A stretch of 64,000 nucleotides of DNA. Source: Vibrio vulnificus NBRC 15645 = ATCC 27562 (lineage in GTDB: Bacteria > Pseudomonadota > Gammaproteobacteria > Enterobacterales > Vibrionaceae). Within the stretch, counting starts at the first letter, position 1; each line of letters opens with the position of its first letter. This document shows positions 27,458 to 37,241 of this stretch, one piece after another. The notes under the pieces were generated by a model that was not told where the DNA came from, did not search any database, and was given only the letters and a program-made list of their open reading frames with translations. The translations under genes and the position numbers were made by a program. The stretch spans positions 992,001 through 1,056,000 of the forward strand of contig NZ_CP012881.1 of NCBI RefSeq assembly GCF_002224265.1. The letters are read 5' to 3'.

Positions 27458-29257
27458 TCAGTTGGCGTGAGGGGGATTGTCCTGTACCAAAGTGGACGGC
27501 GATTCGCCAGAAGAGAGAGAGATAGGATGAACAGAAGTGCGATTCCGGCCATCTGACTTGGCTTGATAAAGCGCGCTATCCGCAAGCGCCACCCCCATAT
27601 CAGGAACATCTTCAGGAGAGGGAATGTAAGAAACCAAACCAATACTGATGGTTACTCGCCCTGCAATCTTGGAGCCTTGATGGGCGATGTTGCTTTCGGC
27701 GATGTAAGTGTGGATCTTCTCCGCCACTTTCAAAGCCCCTTCTGCCGTAGTATTGGGCAACAACAGAGCAAATTCCTCTCCGCCATAGCGCGCGACGCAA
27801 TCAGATGAGCGGCTGACGACTTGACTAAAAACGGTCGCCACCTGGATCAGCGCCTCATCGCCTGCTTGATGGCCATAGCGATCATTGAACTCTTTGAAGA
27901 AATCAATATCGCAAAGCATGATGGTCAGCGGCAATTTTTCTCGAGCATGATGGAACCACAGAGTATTCAGCTGCTCATCAAAACGGCGACGGTTGGACAC
28001 TTGAGTTAAGCTGTCCATAAAGCTTAGTTTTTCTAGCTCGAGGTTCGCGGCTTCCAATTTCTGCTCGGCGAGATAACGTTCCGAGATATCGCGTGCCATG
28101 ATCAAGACGCCGTTGGTTCCCGAAGCGGGATCGCGAAACGGTGACTTCACCACGTCATACCAAGCGTATTCTCCATTACTGTCGAGCACTTTATCGATAT
28201 AACGCAGCGACTTACCTTCGTGCAACACCTGACTGTCCGTCACAGAGAGACGCTGGTACATCTCACCGGGAACCACATCTTGCAAACGCTTACCGATGAG
28301 ATCATTCACGTCCGCGATGCCCAGCGCTCGCACGAATGGCTCGTTACACGCTTGATACACCAAATTCTCATTGAAGATACCGATCGAATCAGGGCTGGCT
28401 TCCAAAATGTTTTGTAAGATGGTATCTCGCTGTGCCAACGCCACCTCGGTATCTTTGCGGCGCTCCATCTCATCTCGTAGATTTTGCTGCATGGCATGCC
28501 ACTCTGTCACATCATGGCTGATGCTAAGAGTACCAATTGGCTCACCCGCTTTGGTCATCAATAAACTTTGATTAACTTCCAACAAACAACTGCGCCCTTG
28601 CGGATCGGTCGTCCAGCGGCGTTCACTTTGACGGCCTTTCATCAGGCGACTTTCCGGCATAATCGCTTCATCTCTCCGCCCTTCCCAGAACAGTTCAAAA
28701 GCGCGGTTGGTGGCCAGAATTTTGCCGTCATTGTCTTTCAGGCAGATCAGTTCGCTTAGCGAATCTAATGCTGATTGCGCCACTAAGAAGGCATCGAGAT
28801 CGTCCATATGACGAGAGCGATTCGAAGGATTTAATTGGATATTCAGTAGCCAGCAATGCTGGCCACGGTAGTAAACTTTGCGACCACTTAACGCCACGTC
28901 AAGATGCTCGTGTTCCGATGCTTGCCAGGCAAACGCAAGCTGACTGAACTGACGACCAGAGAGTGAGGTTAACGAGTTGGACAACTGTTCAATGGCGAAC
29001 GTCGCCGGAAAAAGATACGTTCGGTTTAGCTGGCGAACACCAAGCTGCTGCATCGCTGCATTGTTTGCCAGTAGCACATGCTGCCCAGTGAGATCGACCA
29101 ATAAGACAGGGGACATCAAATCGAGAATCAGCGTATCAAGCTCTCGTTGATAACGAAGATGCAGCAGCCGAACCACAACATAGCCTAACACCGCCATTAA
29201 AATAATCGCGCCGTAATGTTCTGCGAGGTGTGCTATCCATGCAAACTGCTTGTCCAT
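27458..29257 (-). CDS. Membrane-anchored PAS-GGDEF diguanylate cyclase
   Basis: A 599-residue predicted c-di-GMP synthase. An N-terminal membrane helix (about residues 17-35) is followed by three PAS-like regions (about 40-145, 155-260 and 275-400; the second and third end in the typical DVTEW and DISER linkers) and a C-terminal GGDEF domain. The catalytic motif is GGEEF (about 492-496) and the RxxD product-inhibition site RSSD lies five residues before it, so it looks active and feedback-controlled. ATG 29257 was preferred over a GTG two codons upstream. No EAL domain is present. Confidence 0.9.
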   Translation of the reverse strand: MDKQFAWIAHLAEHYGAIILMAVLGYVVVRLLHLRYQRELDTLILDLMSPVLLVDLTGQHVLLANNAAMQQLGVRQLNRTYLFPATFAIEQLSNSLTSLSGRQFSQLAFAWQASEHEHLDVALSGRKVYYRGQHCWLLNIQLNPSNRSRHMDDLDAFLVAQSALDSLSELICLKDNDGKILATNRAFELFWEGRRDEAIMPESRLMKGRQSERRWTTDPQGRSCLLEVNQSLLMTKAGEPIGTLSISHDVTEWHAMQQNLRDEMERRKDTEVALAQRDTILQNILEASPDSIGIFNENLVYQACNEPFVRALGIADVNDLIGKRLQDVVPGEMYQRLSVTDSQVLHEGKSLRYIDKVLDSNGEYAWYDVVKSPFRDPASGTNGVLIMARDISERYLAEQKLEAANLELEKLSFMDSLTQVSNRRRFDEQLNTLWFHHAREKLPLTIMLCDIDFFKEFNDRYGHQAGDEALIQVATVFSQVVSRSSDCVARYGGEEFALLLPNTTAEGALKVAEKIHTYIAESNIAHQGSKIAGRVTISIGLVSYIPSPEDVPDMGVALADSALYQAKSDGRNRTSVHPISLSSGESPSTLVQDNPPHAN

Positions 29258-29298
29258 TCTCACTCTTAGATGAATTGTGTGTGCGGCGACTATACCAA

Positions 29299-30255
29299 CT
29301 ATTGAGGGTGAATTCCGCTTTTTAATTGCGGTTTAGTATAGACAAAAGAATGGCCAAGCGCACTGCCCTGTCCGCCATGCTGAGCAAGGTATTGACCAAT
29401 TTCAGTCATGGCTAACCAGCGATTTTCACACCATAAAGGCGATAGCAATGTCGGACGACGAGCGGCTGAAGAGACTCGGTGGAAAATCACCTCTGGCGGT
29501 GTTCGGCGAATCATTTCGCAGGCAATCTCGACATATTGCTCTAATTCTGGTGCTTCCAACTTACCCGCACGCCAAGCTTTGGCCATGGTGCTGCCTTCGA
29601 CAATATGCAAACCATGTAGTTTTATGCCATCCGTACCGACCTCAATCACTTTTTCTAAGGTGGCAAAGTTATCGTCTGGAGACTCTTTTGGTAACCCAAC
29701 GATCAAATGCGTACATACTTTGATGCCCAAGGCTCGAGCTCGCTGAGTGATCTCTGCGTAGCATTCAAAATCGTGTCCACGATTGATCCGCTTTAAGGTG
29801 TCATTGCTGGCCGTTTGCAGCCCCAACTCCAACCAAATTTCATAACCTTGCTGCACGTAATCCGAGAGCAGCTCTAACACCGAATCAGGCACACAATCTG
29901 GGCGAGTCCCTACGCAAAGACCGACAATATCCGCGGCTTTCAACGCTTCTTCATACATGTTTTTCAGCACCTGCACTTCAGCATAGGTACTGGTGTAGGC
30001 TTGAAAATAGGCTAAGTACTTTTTCGCGCGATGCACTTCTCCCGCTCGCTCGCTCAATTGCTCTCGAATACTTTTGACTTGAGCTTGCTCATCAGCGAAC
30101 GATGCTACATTGCAGAAAGTACAGCCACCACGGCCAATCGTGCCATCGCGATTTGGGCAGCTAAAGCCCCCATGAAGCGTCAATTTATGCACTTTTTCTC
30201 CATATCGACGCTGAAGATCCTGACCAATCGTATTCACTAGCTCATGTAATTGCAT
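29299..30255 (-). CDS. yhcC: Radical SAM protein YhcC (TIGR01212 family)
   Basis: A 318-residue radical SAM protein. The 4Fe-4S cluster cysteines are in CPNRDGTIGRGGCTFC near residues 31-46 (spacing C-x11-C-x2-C, unlike the usual CxxxCxxC and typical of this family). LELGLQTASNDTLKRINRGH and HLIVGLPKES are the SAM-domain strands. Its substrate is uncertain. Start at ATG 30255; the open frame extends 12 codons further. It is divergent from the downstream glutamate synthase operon, and in E. coli yhcC is likewise next to gltBD. Confidence 0.93.
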   Translation of the reverse strand: MQLHELVNTIGQDLQRRYGEKVHKLTLHGGFSCPNRDGTIGRGGCTFCNVASFADEQAQVKSIREQLSERAGEVHRAKKYLAYFQAYTSTYAEVQVLKNMYEEALKAADIVGLCVGTRPDCVPDSVLELLSDYVQQGYEIWLELGLQTASNDTLKRINRGHDFECYAEITQRARALGIKVCTHLIVGLPKESPDDNFATLEKVIEVGTDGIKLHGLHIVEGSTMAKAWRAGKLEAPELEQYVEIACEMIRRTPPEVIFHRVSSAARRPTLLSPLWCENRWLAMTEIGQYLAQHGGQGSALGHSFVYTKPQLKSGIHPQ

Positions 30256-30804
30256 TGAAAACCACCAATTGAAAACCGCAATCAATCTCACTACGGTTTC
30301 TGTAAATTAATTACACACCTGCAAGAAAAAACACAAAATTTTAGTAAATTCAAACGAAGCTTTTCATGGCAAAAATCAATAAACATGCATAAATAAAAGA
30401 AAAACGGGCCAATGTTGCATATTTGTTAAACGCAAAGTGCATTTTTAAACAAGAATCTTGCCTAACTCTGGTTACTTTTCGTTGCATTCCTTAGTCACAA
30501 AATTGTAGGATACTTACACATAACCGTCATTTTTGTGAGCTTTATTACAAAATCAAATGCGGAATATGTCTGCGATAAGCCACTCCAACCTATATAAATC
30601 ACTAAAAAGTGACCAATAAAACAGGCTTATCACCAAGGATTGTTTTTCCCACAAAATTTTTCCTGTGGGATACGGAAAGGACTCAAAATCAACCCCCTCT
30701 GGTTGATTGCGATTCAAAACTATAAAGGACAAGGGGCTCAACCCGAGAATGCGATCTCATCGTATTGGTGTTGCTGCGCCTTCTAGAACTGGAAGGAAGT
30801 ATCT
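30256..30804. other. Region between yhcC and the first gltB, with leader hairpins
   Basis: About 550 bases. The part nearest gltB carries three hairpins: TCCCACA/TGTGGGA (30647-30653 with 30664-30670), ATCAACC/GGTTGAT (30688-30694 with 30701-30707) and CCTTC/GAAGG (30779-30783 with 30792-30796). The last includes part of the gltB ribosome-binding site. The rest is A+T-rich promoter DNA with no gene that I can support. Confidence 0.5.
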
Positions 30805-33800
30805 ATGGTAGATAGAGAGCAAAGTTCGCAAGGGCTTTATACTCCTGAGCTAGAGCATGATGCCTGTGGTATCGGTTTTGTCGCTCATCTCAAAAACCGC
30901 AAATCCCATCAGGTTGTGACACAAGCTCTAGATATGCTAGCTCGCATGGAACACCGTGGTGGTCAAGGTTGCGATCCATGCAGTGGCGACGGTGCGGGTA
31001 TTTTGCTGCAAAAGCCTCACGAATTTTTGTTAGAAGAAGCGGTCAAGCTTGGTATCAAGCTGCCTTCTTTTGAAAAATATGGTGTTGGTGTCGTTTTGTT
31101 CCCGAAAGACGAATACAAACGCGAACAATGCCGTGACATCCTAGAACGCAATGCAAAACGCCTTGATTTGGACATCATTGGCTATCGTGTCCTGCCAACC
31201 GACAATTCGATGATTGGCGCCGATCCGCTGAGCACAGAGCCTCAATTTGAGCATGTGTTCATTTCTGGCGGCCCAGGTACCTCACCTGAAGAACTTGAGC
31301 GCAAACTATATGTGCTGCGTAACTACACCGTACGCGTTTGCCTTGAGAGCGTTTCGAATATCGGGGATGACTTCTACATCAACTCGATGTCATACAAAAC
31401 CTTGGTCTATAAAGGTCAGCTAACCACTGAGCAAGTACCTCAGTATTTCCAAGACCTACAAAACCCGACCATGGTCACCGCACTGGCTCTTGTGCACTCT
31501 CGTTTCTCTACCAATACTTTCCCGAAATGGCGCTTGGCTCAACCTTTCCGTTACATTGCGCACAACGGTGAAATCAACACGGTTCGCGGCAACCTTAACT
31601 GGATGAAAGCACGCGAAGCGATCTTAGACTCTAAGCTCTTCACGCAAGCTGAGATCGACATGCTATTGCCGATCTGTCAGGAAGGTGCTTCTGACTCTGC
31701 AAACTTTGACATGGTGTTGGAACTGCTGGTGCTTTCAGGCCGCAGCCTACCGCACGCGCTAATGATGATGATTCCTGAAGCGTGGCAAGAAAACAAAACC
31801 ATGGATCCAAAACGCCGTGCCTTCTATCAATACCATGCCAACATCATGGAACCGTGGGATGGCCCTGCGTCTGTTTGCTTTACCGATGGTGTGCAAGTCG
31901 GTGCAACATTAGACCGTAACGGTCTGCGCCCTTCACGCTATACCGTAACCAAAGACAACATGCTGATCATGGCGTCTGAATCTGGTGTTGTGGAAATCCC
32001 GCCAGAAAACGTGGAATACCGTGGCCGTTTGCAGCCAGGGCGTATCTTCGTTGCCGATCTCGAGCAAGGCCGCATCATTTCCGATGAAGAAGTGAAAGAT
32101 TCGATTGCCAACGCTCAGCCGTATGAACAGTGGGTAACGGATAATCTACTAAGCCTCAAATCACTGCCAGATGCCGATAACGTCCACAGCCAACCGTCAC
32201 CAGAGCGTCTACTGCATCGCCAGCAAGCGTTTGGCATCAGCGCAGAAGAAGTGAATGAGATCATTCTGCCGCTGGCACAAACCGGCTATGAACCCCTTGG
32301 TTCGATGGGTGCTGACTGGCCAGTTGCGATCCTATCGCATCAATCTCAGCATTTAGCTAACTACTTTAAGCAGTTGTTTGCTCAGGTGACTAACCCGCCG
32401 ATCGACCCGATCCGCGAGCGTATGGTGATGTCACTCAATACCTACATCGGTAAAGATCAGAACTTGCTGGCAGAATCACCGGTTCATTGCCGTAAAGTAG
32501 AACTTGAGTCTCCAGTGATCTCAAACGCTGAGCTCGAAAAACTGCGTGCTATCGACAACGAACACTTACAAGCAAAAACGTTAGACATCGTCTTCCAAGC
32601 CAACGAAGACGCTGGCAAACTGGAACGCGCACTCAAACGTATTTGTCAGTACGCGGAAGATGCTGTGATCGATGGTTACTCCATCATCCTACTGACTGAC
32701 CGTGCCGTAAACTCTAACCACGCAGCGATTCCCGCGATGTTAGCAGTGGGAGCGGTTCACCATCACCTGATTCGTAAAGGGCTACGCGCCAAATGTGGCA
32801 TCGTAGTGGAAACGGGTGATGCGCGCGAAACACACCATTTCGCCACGCTCGTGGGCTATGGCGCTAATGCTGTGAACCCTTATCTGGTCACTGAAACGAT
32901 CGTTGATCTACAACGTCGTAAAAAGCTGGATGCCAACGTGTCGGTTGAAGAGTACTTCAACAACTATCGTAAAGGGGTGAACGGCGGCCTATTAAAGATC
33001 TTCTCGAAAATGGGTATTTCGACGCTGCAGTCCTACCACGGTGCGCAAATTTTTGAAGCCCTTGGTATCAGCAAAGCGGTGGTCGACAAATACTTCACCG
33101 GTACCGTTACGCGTATTCAAGGTTTGACCTTAGACGACATCGCCAAAGAAGTCTTAGTGCGTCATCGCGTAGGCTACCCAACTCGTGAAATCCCAATTCA
33201 AATGCTCGATGTGGGCGGCGTTTATCAGTGGAAACAACGTGGTGAAAAACACCTGTTTAACCCTGAAACCATTCACCTGCTGCAACACTCTACTCGCAAC
33301 AAAGATTACGCAGAGTTCAAGAAATACGCGGCAGAAGTAGATCGCCAAGGTGACAACGCCGTTACCCTACGTAGCCAACTTGATTTCGTGAAAAATCCTA
33401 CAGGTTCAATCCCAATCGATGAAGTAGAACCCGTAGAGAGCATCGTCAAACGTTTCGCCACCGGCGCAATGTCGTTTGGCTCTATCTCTTACGAGGCACA
33501 CTCGACTCTAGCGGTCGCGATGAACCGCCTCGGCGCGAAATCGAACTCCGGTGAAGGTGGTGAAGATCCCATTCGCTTCTCACCAAATGAAAATGGCGAC
33601 TCAGAGCGCTCTGCGATCAAACAGGTTGCTTCAGGCCGTTTTGGTGTTACCTCTTACTACCTCACTAACTCTGATGAAATTCAGATCAAGATGGCACAAG
33701 GGGCAAAACCGGGCGAAGGTGGTCAACTACCGGGTGACAAAGTCGATGATTGGATTGGTGCAACACGTCACTCCACTCCTGGGGTTGGTTTGATTTCACC

Positions 33801-35343
33801 ACCGCCACACCATGATATCTACTCAATCGAAGATTTGGCTCAGTTGATCTACGACTTGAAAAACGCCAACCGTAAAGGCCGTGTCAACGTTAAGCTGGTT
33901 TCGGAAGCTGGCGTAGGGACAATTGCTTCTGGCGTGGCAAAAGCGAAAGCGGACGTGGTTCTGATTGCCGGTCACGATGGCGGTACCGGTGCATCACCGA
34001 TTTCGTCGATTCGTCACACAGGTCTACCTTGGGAACTCGGTCTTGCAGAAACGCACCAGACGCTGCTGAAAAACGGCTTACGTAACCGTATCGTAGTGCA
34101 AGCCGATGGCCAGATGAAGACCCCTCGTGACATCGCAATCGCAACGCTATTAGGTGCTGAGGAATGGGGTGTCGCGACAGCTGCTCTCGTCGTTGAAGGC
34201 TGTATCATGATGCGTAAGTGCCATAAAAACACTTGCCCTGTTGGTATCGCAACTCAAAACAAAACGCTACGTGAGCGCTTTGATGGCCGCGTAGAAGACG
34301 TGGTGACCTTCTTCCTCTACATGGCGCAAGGTGTGCGTGAAATCATGGCCGAGCTTGGCTTCCGTACTGTGGATGAGATGGTGGGTCAGGCGCAAAAACT
34401 CAAAGTGCGCGACAACGTTTCTCATTGGAAATACAAGAATTTGGATCTTTCTCCTGTTCTCTTCCTAGAGCAGCCTCGCGAGCAAGATGGCATTTACTGT
34501 CAAACCAAACAAAACCACCAGCTAGAAGCGGTACTTGATCGTCAATTGATTCAAGTGGCGACACCAGCACTGGAAGACGGTTTAGCGGTAACCGCGGAAT
34601 TCCCGATCATCAACACCGATCGCTCGGTAGGTACCATGCTGTCGAACGAAATTTCGAAAGTGTACAAAGACCAAGGTTTACCACAACCAATGAACGTCAA
34701 GTTCAAAGGTTCAGCTGGCCAATCCTTTGGCGCTTTCCTTGCGAAAGGCGTGAAATTTGAAGTGGAAGGCGATGCGAACGACTACTGGGGCAAAGGCCTC
34801 TCTGGCGGTACGCTGGTGCTCTACCCAGACAGCAACTCAACACTGGTGCCAGAAGACAACATCGTCGTGGGTAACGTTTGTTTCTACGGTGCAACATCCG
34901 GCGAATCTTACATTCGCGGCCTAGCGGGTGAGCGCTTCTGTGTTCGTAACTCCGGAGCCAAAGTCGTCGTTGAGGGCGTGGGTGACCACGGTTGTGAATA
35001 CATGACCGGTGGTGTGGCGATTATCCTCGGTTCAACAGGTCGCAACTTTGCCGCGGGTATGAGTGGCGGCGTGGCCTACGTTTGGGACAAATCAGGTGAC
35101 TTCAAGTCGAAACTGAATCCTGAACTGGTGGACCTCGATCCAATCGAACAAGAAGACAAAGATCTACTGCTGGATATGTTGAACAAACATGTTCAGTTCA
35201 CAGGAAGTGAAGTAGCTCAGGCTTTCCTTGCCAATTTTGAAACCAGCTTGAAATCCTTGGTGAAAGTGATGCCACGAGATTACAAAGCGGTACTACAAAA
35301 ACGCAAAGCAGAAGCAGAGCAACGTGAAGCGGAGGCAGTGTAA
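30805..35343 (+). CDS. gltB: Glutamate synthase large subunit, first copy (Bacillus/plant-like pair)
   Basis: GOGAT alpha subunit; takes the amide of glutamine, channels ammonia and makes glutamate from 2-oxoglutarate. The 1512 residues comprise an Ntn amidotransferase domain with nucleophile Cys21 (HDACGIGF; short propeptide expected to be removed), a central domain, the FMN synthase domain ([35 protein letters not shown]), the 3Fe-4S cysteines in CIMMRKCHKNTC, and the GXGXG beta-helix domain. GGAAGG lies before the ATG. It overlaps gltD by one base (TAATG). Confidence 0.97.
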   Translation: MVDREQSSQGLYTPELEHDACGIGFVAHLKNRKSHQVVTQALDMLARMEHRGGQGCDPCSGDGAGILLQKPHEFLLEEAVKLGIKLPSFEKYGVGVVLFPKDEYKREQCRDILERNAKRLDLDIIGYRVLPTDNSMIGADPLSTEPQFEHVFISGGPGTSPEELERKLYVLRNYTVRVCLESVSNIGDDFYINSMSYKTLVYKGQLTTEQVPQYFQDLQNPTMVTALALVHSRFSTNTFPKWRLAQPFRYIAHNGEINTVRGNLNWMKAREAILDSKLFTQAEIDMLLPICQEGASDSANFDMVLELLVLSGRSLPHALMMMIPEAWQENKTMDPKRRAFYQYHANIMEPWDGPASVCFTDGVQVGATLDRNGLRPSRYTVTKDNMLIMASESGVVEIPPENVEYRGRLQPGRIFVADLEQGRIISDEEVKDSIANAQPYEQWVTDNLLSLKSLPDADNVHSQPSPERLLHRQQAFGISAEEVNEIILPLAQTGYEPLGSMGADWPVAILSHQSQHLANYFKQLFAQVTNPPIDPIRERMVMSLNTYIGKDQNLLAESPVHCRKVELESPVISNAELEKLRAIDNEHLQAKTLDIVFQANEDAGKLERALKRICQYAEDAVIDGYSIILLTDRAVNSNHAAIPAMLAVGAVHHHLIRKGLRAKCGIVVETGDARETHHFATLVGYGANAVNPYLVTETIVDLQRRKKLDANVSVEEYFNNYRKGVNGGLLKIFSKMGISTLQSYHGAQIFEALGISKAVVDKYFTGTVTRIQGLTLDDIAKEVLVRHRVGYPTREIPIQMLDVGGVYQWKQRGEKHLFNPETIHLLQHSTRNKDYAEFKKYAAEVDRQGDNAVTLRSQLDFVKNPTGSIPIDEVEPVESIVKRFATGAMSFGSISYEAHSTLAVAMNRLGAKSNSGEGGEDPIRFSPNENGDSERSAIKQVASGRFGVTSYYLTNSDEIQIKMAQGAKPGEGGQLPGDKVDDWIGATRHSTPGVGLISPPPHHDIYSIEDLAQLIYDLKNANRKGRVNVKLVSEAGVGTIASGVAKAKADVVLIAGHDGGTGASPISSIRHTGLPWELGLAETHQTLLKNGLRNRIVVQADGQMKTPRDIAIATLLGAEEWGVATAALVVEGCIMMRKCHKNTCPVGIATQNKTLRERFDGRVEDVVTFFLYMAQGVREIMAELGFRTVDEMVGQAQKLKVRDNVSHWKYKNLDLSPVLFLEQPREQDGIYCQTKQNHQLEAVLDRQLIQVATPALEDGLAVTAEFPIINTDRSVGTMLSNEISKVYKDQGLPQPMNVKFKGSAGQSFGAFLAKGVKFEVEGDANDYWGKGLSGGTLVLYPDSNSTLVPEDNIVVGNVCFYGATSGESYIRGLAGERFCVRNSGAKVVVEGVGDHGCEYMTGGVAIILGSTGRNFAAGMSGGVAYVWDKSGDFKSKLNPELVDLDPIEQEDKDLLLDMLNKHVQFTGSEVAQAFLANFETSLKSLVKVMPRDYKAVLQKRKAEAEQREAEAV

Positions 35344-36812
35344 TGGGTAAGCCGACTGGATTTTTAGAGTTTGGACGCGAGCTTCCAAAGAAGCTTGCAC
35401 CAGCAGAGCGAATCAAAAACAACAAAGAGTTCGTACTCAACGCGGAGTTTGGTAAGAAAATCAATACCCAAGCGTCTCGTTGTATGGACTGTGGCGTGCC
35501 GTTTTGTCACAACGGCTGCCCAATTGGCAACATCATTCCGGAATTCAACGATGCGGTTTATCGCGATAGTTGGGAAGAAGCGTGGAACATTCTAAGTTCA
35601 ACCAACAACTTCCCAGAGTTCACCGGACGAGTTTGCCCTGCGCCATGTGAAAGTGCTTGTGTATTGGGCATCAACCAAGACCCAATCACCATCTGTAACA
35701 TTGAGAAAACCATTGTGGAAACGGCGTATCGTGAAGGGTACGCCAAACCTAAAACACCGCGTTCGCGTACAGGTAAGAAAGTCGCGATCATCGGTTCAGG
35801 CCCTGCAGGTTTAGCCGCTGCAGAGCAGCTCAATAGTGCGGGCCATTCGGTGACGGTTTTCGAGCGCGATGAGAAAGTCGGTGGTCTACTGCGTTTCGGT
35901 ATCCCAGATTTCAAACTGGGCATGGACGTCATTGACCGCAAGATCAATCTCATGGCAGAAGCTGGAGTTGAGTTTAAAGTCAATCAACATGTTGGTGTGG
36001 ATGTGAACGCACAGCAACTGCGTCAAGAGTTCGATGTTGTATTGCTGACAGGCGGTTCAACCGTGCCACGCGATCTTCCTGTCCCTGGCCGTGAGCTGAA
36101 AGGCGTTTACTTTGCGATGCAGTTCCTCGCGCAAAACAACCGTCGAGCGAATGAAATGGACCTCAAAGGTGAAGAAATTCATGCTGCGGGGAAACATGTC
36201 GTCGTGATCGGTGGTGGTGATACTGGTTCAGACTGTGTGGGCACTTCTAACCGTCATGGTGCAGCAAGCGTGACTCAAGTAGAAATCATGCCTGTACCAC
36301 CAGAAAAGCGCCCTGCCAATATGCCTTGGCCGCAATACCCAATGATTCTTCGCACCTCAACTTCACACGAAGAAGGGGTTGATCGCCATTGGAATATTCT
36401 GACTAAAGAGTTCATCGGCAACGACAAAGGTGAGGTCACTGGTCTTCGTTTAGCGGATATTGTTTGGCAAGATGCACAGCCAGGCGAGCGCCCAAGCTTC
36501 AAAGAAGTTGAAGGCAGCGAGCGCGTGATTCCATGTGATATGGCTTTCTTGGCGATGGGCTTCTTACATCCAGAACCGCATGGTGTACTTGCTCAGCTGG
36601 ATATCGCACTGGATGAGCGCGGCAACGTCGCAACCCAAGATTTCCAGACCAATCAGCAAGGCGTATTTGCCGCAGGTGATATGCGTACTGGTCAATCTTT
36701 GGTGGTGCGCTGTATCAATGAAGGTCGTGAATGTGCACGTGCGATCGACCAATACCTGATGGGCAATACCAATCTGGAAGCAAAAGCCGATTCACTCATG
36801 CTTTCTGCTTAA
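35343..36812 (+). CDS. gltD: Glutamate synthase small subunit, first copy
   Basis: GOGAT beta subunit that passes electrons from NADPH through FAD and 4Fe-4S clusters to the large subunit. The 489 residues begin MGKPTGFLEFGRE, the N-terminus of the Bacillus/actinobacterial/plant type. Cysteine clusters are CMDCGVPFCHNGC and CPAPCESAC; dinucleotide-binding motifs are [13 protein letters not shown] (about 151-163) and GGGDTGSDC. Its ATG shares a base with the gltB stop. A GACCAGCAT-type terminator follows at about 80 bases. Confidence 0.97.
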   Translation: MGKPTGFLEFGRELPKKLAPAERIKNNKEFVLNAEFGKKINTQASRCMDCGVPFCHNGCPIGNIIPEFNDAVYRDSWEEAWNILSSTNNFPEFTGRVCPAPCESACVLGINQDPITICNIEKTIVETAYREGYAKPKTPRSRTGKKVAIIGSGPAGLAAAEQLNSAGHSVTVFERDEKVGGLLRFGIPDFKLGMDVIDRKINLMAEAGVEFKVNQHVGVDVNAQQLRQEFDVVLLTGGSTVPRDLPVPGRELKGVYFAMQFLAQNNRRANEMDLKGEEIHAAGKHVVVIGGGDTGSDCVGTSNRHGAASVTQVEIMPVPPEKRPANMPWPQYPMILRTSTSHEEGVDRHWNILTKEFIGNDKGEVTGLRLADIVWQDAQPGERPSFKEVEGSERVIPCDMAFLAMGFLHPEPHGVLAQLDIALDERGNVATQDFQTNQQGVFAAGDMRTGQSLVVRCINEGRECARAIDQYLMGNTNLEAKADSLMLSA

Positions 36813-36821
36813 TTGCCTACT

Positions 36822-36859
36822 CTTTACTCGGAGCGGTCAAGAAACCTATCCGAGTAAAG
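36822..36859 (+). repeat. Inverted repeat after first gltD
   Basis: CTTTACTCGG and its exact complement CCGAGTAAAG, 18 bases apart, beginning 10 bases past the gltD stop. Possibly an mRNA 3' end stabiliser or part of the terminator region. Confidence 0.6.
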
Positions 36860-36893
36860 AAAGATAATCCAATCCTTCCAAACTTTTTCTTTT

Positions 36894-36920
36894 GACCAGC
36901 ATTTTATGCTGGTCTTTTTT
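36894..36920 (+). terminator. Terminator of the first gltBD operon
   Basis: 9-bp stem GACCAGCAT, loop TTT, complementary arm and six T residues. Confidence 0.93.
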
Positions 36921-37241
36921 CCTCTCTAGACTTTATTTATGTTGCAAAATTGTAACAATAAAAAATCTATCTTTTTGAATTTAAACATCTTATTTAGACC
37001 ATTACGTGGTAAATCGCATATTGACGTGATTATTCACTAACAACTTGACCTTTTTCACAATAACCTATACGTTGTGAATTCAGTGCAACATAAAGCCTTA
37101 TTTATTGTTAAGAATTTAGAACGTTTTTATTGCATAAACATACAAATACGAATAATTAGAACGCATAGTTAGTCATACATACCAACATAAACTGTGTTGG
37201 TATTTCTGTCTGGAAGGCAGAGAAGCAAAGGGAGAATTGCA
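36921..37241. other. Promoter region of second gltB
   Basis: About 320 very A+T-rich bases between the two GOGAT operons. It must contain the promoter of the second operon, since a strong terminator precedes it. No gene; no operator named with confidence. Confidence 0.5.

Noticed and set aside
30553..30741. Small minus-strand open frame in the gltB leader
   Set aside because: It has no ribosome site and coincides with the leader hairpins.
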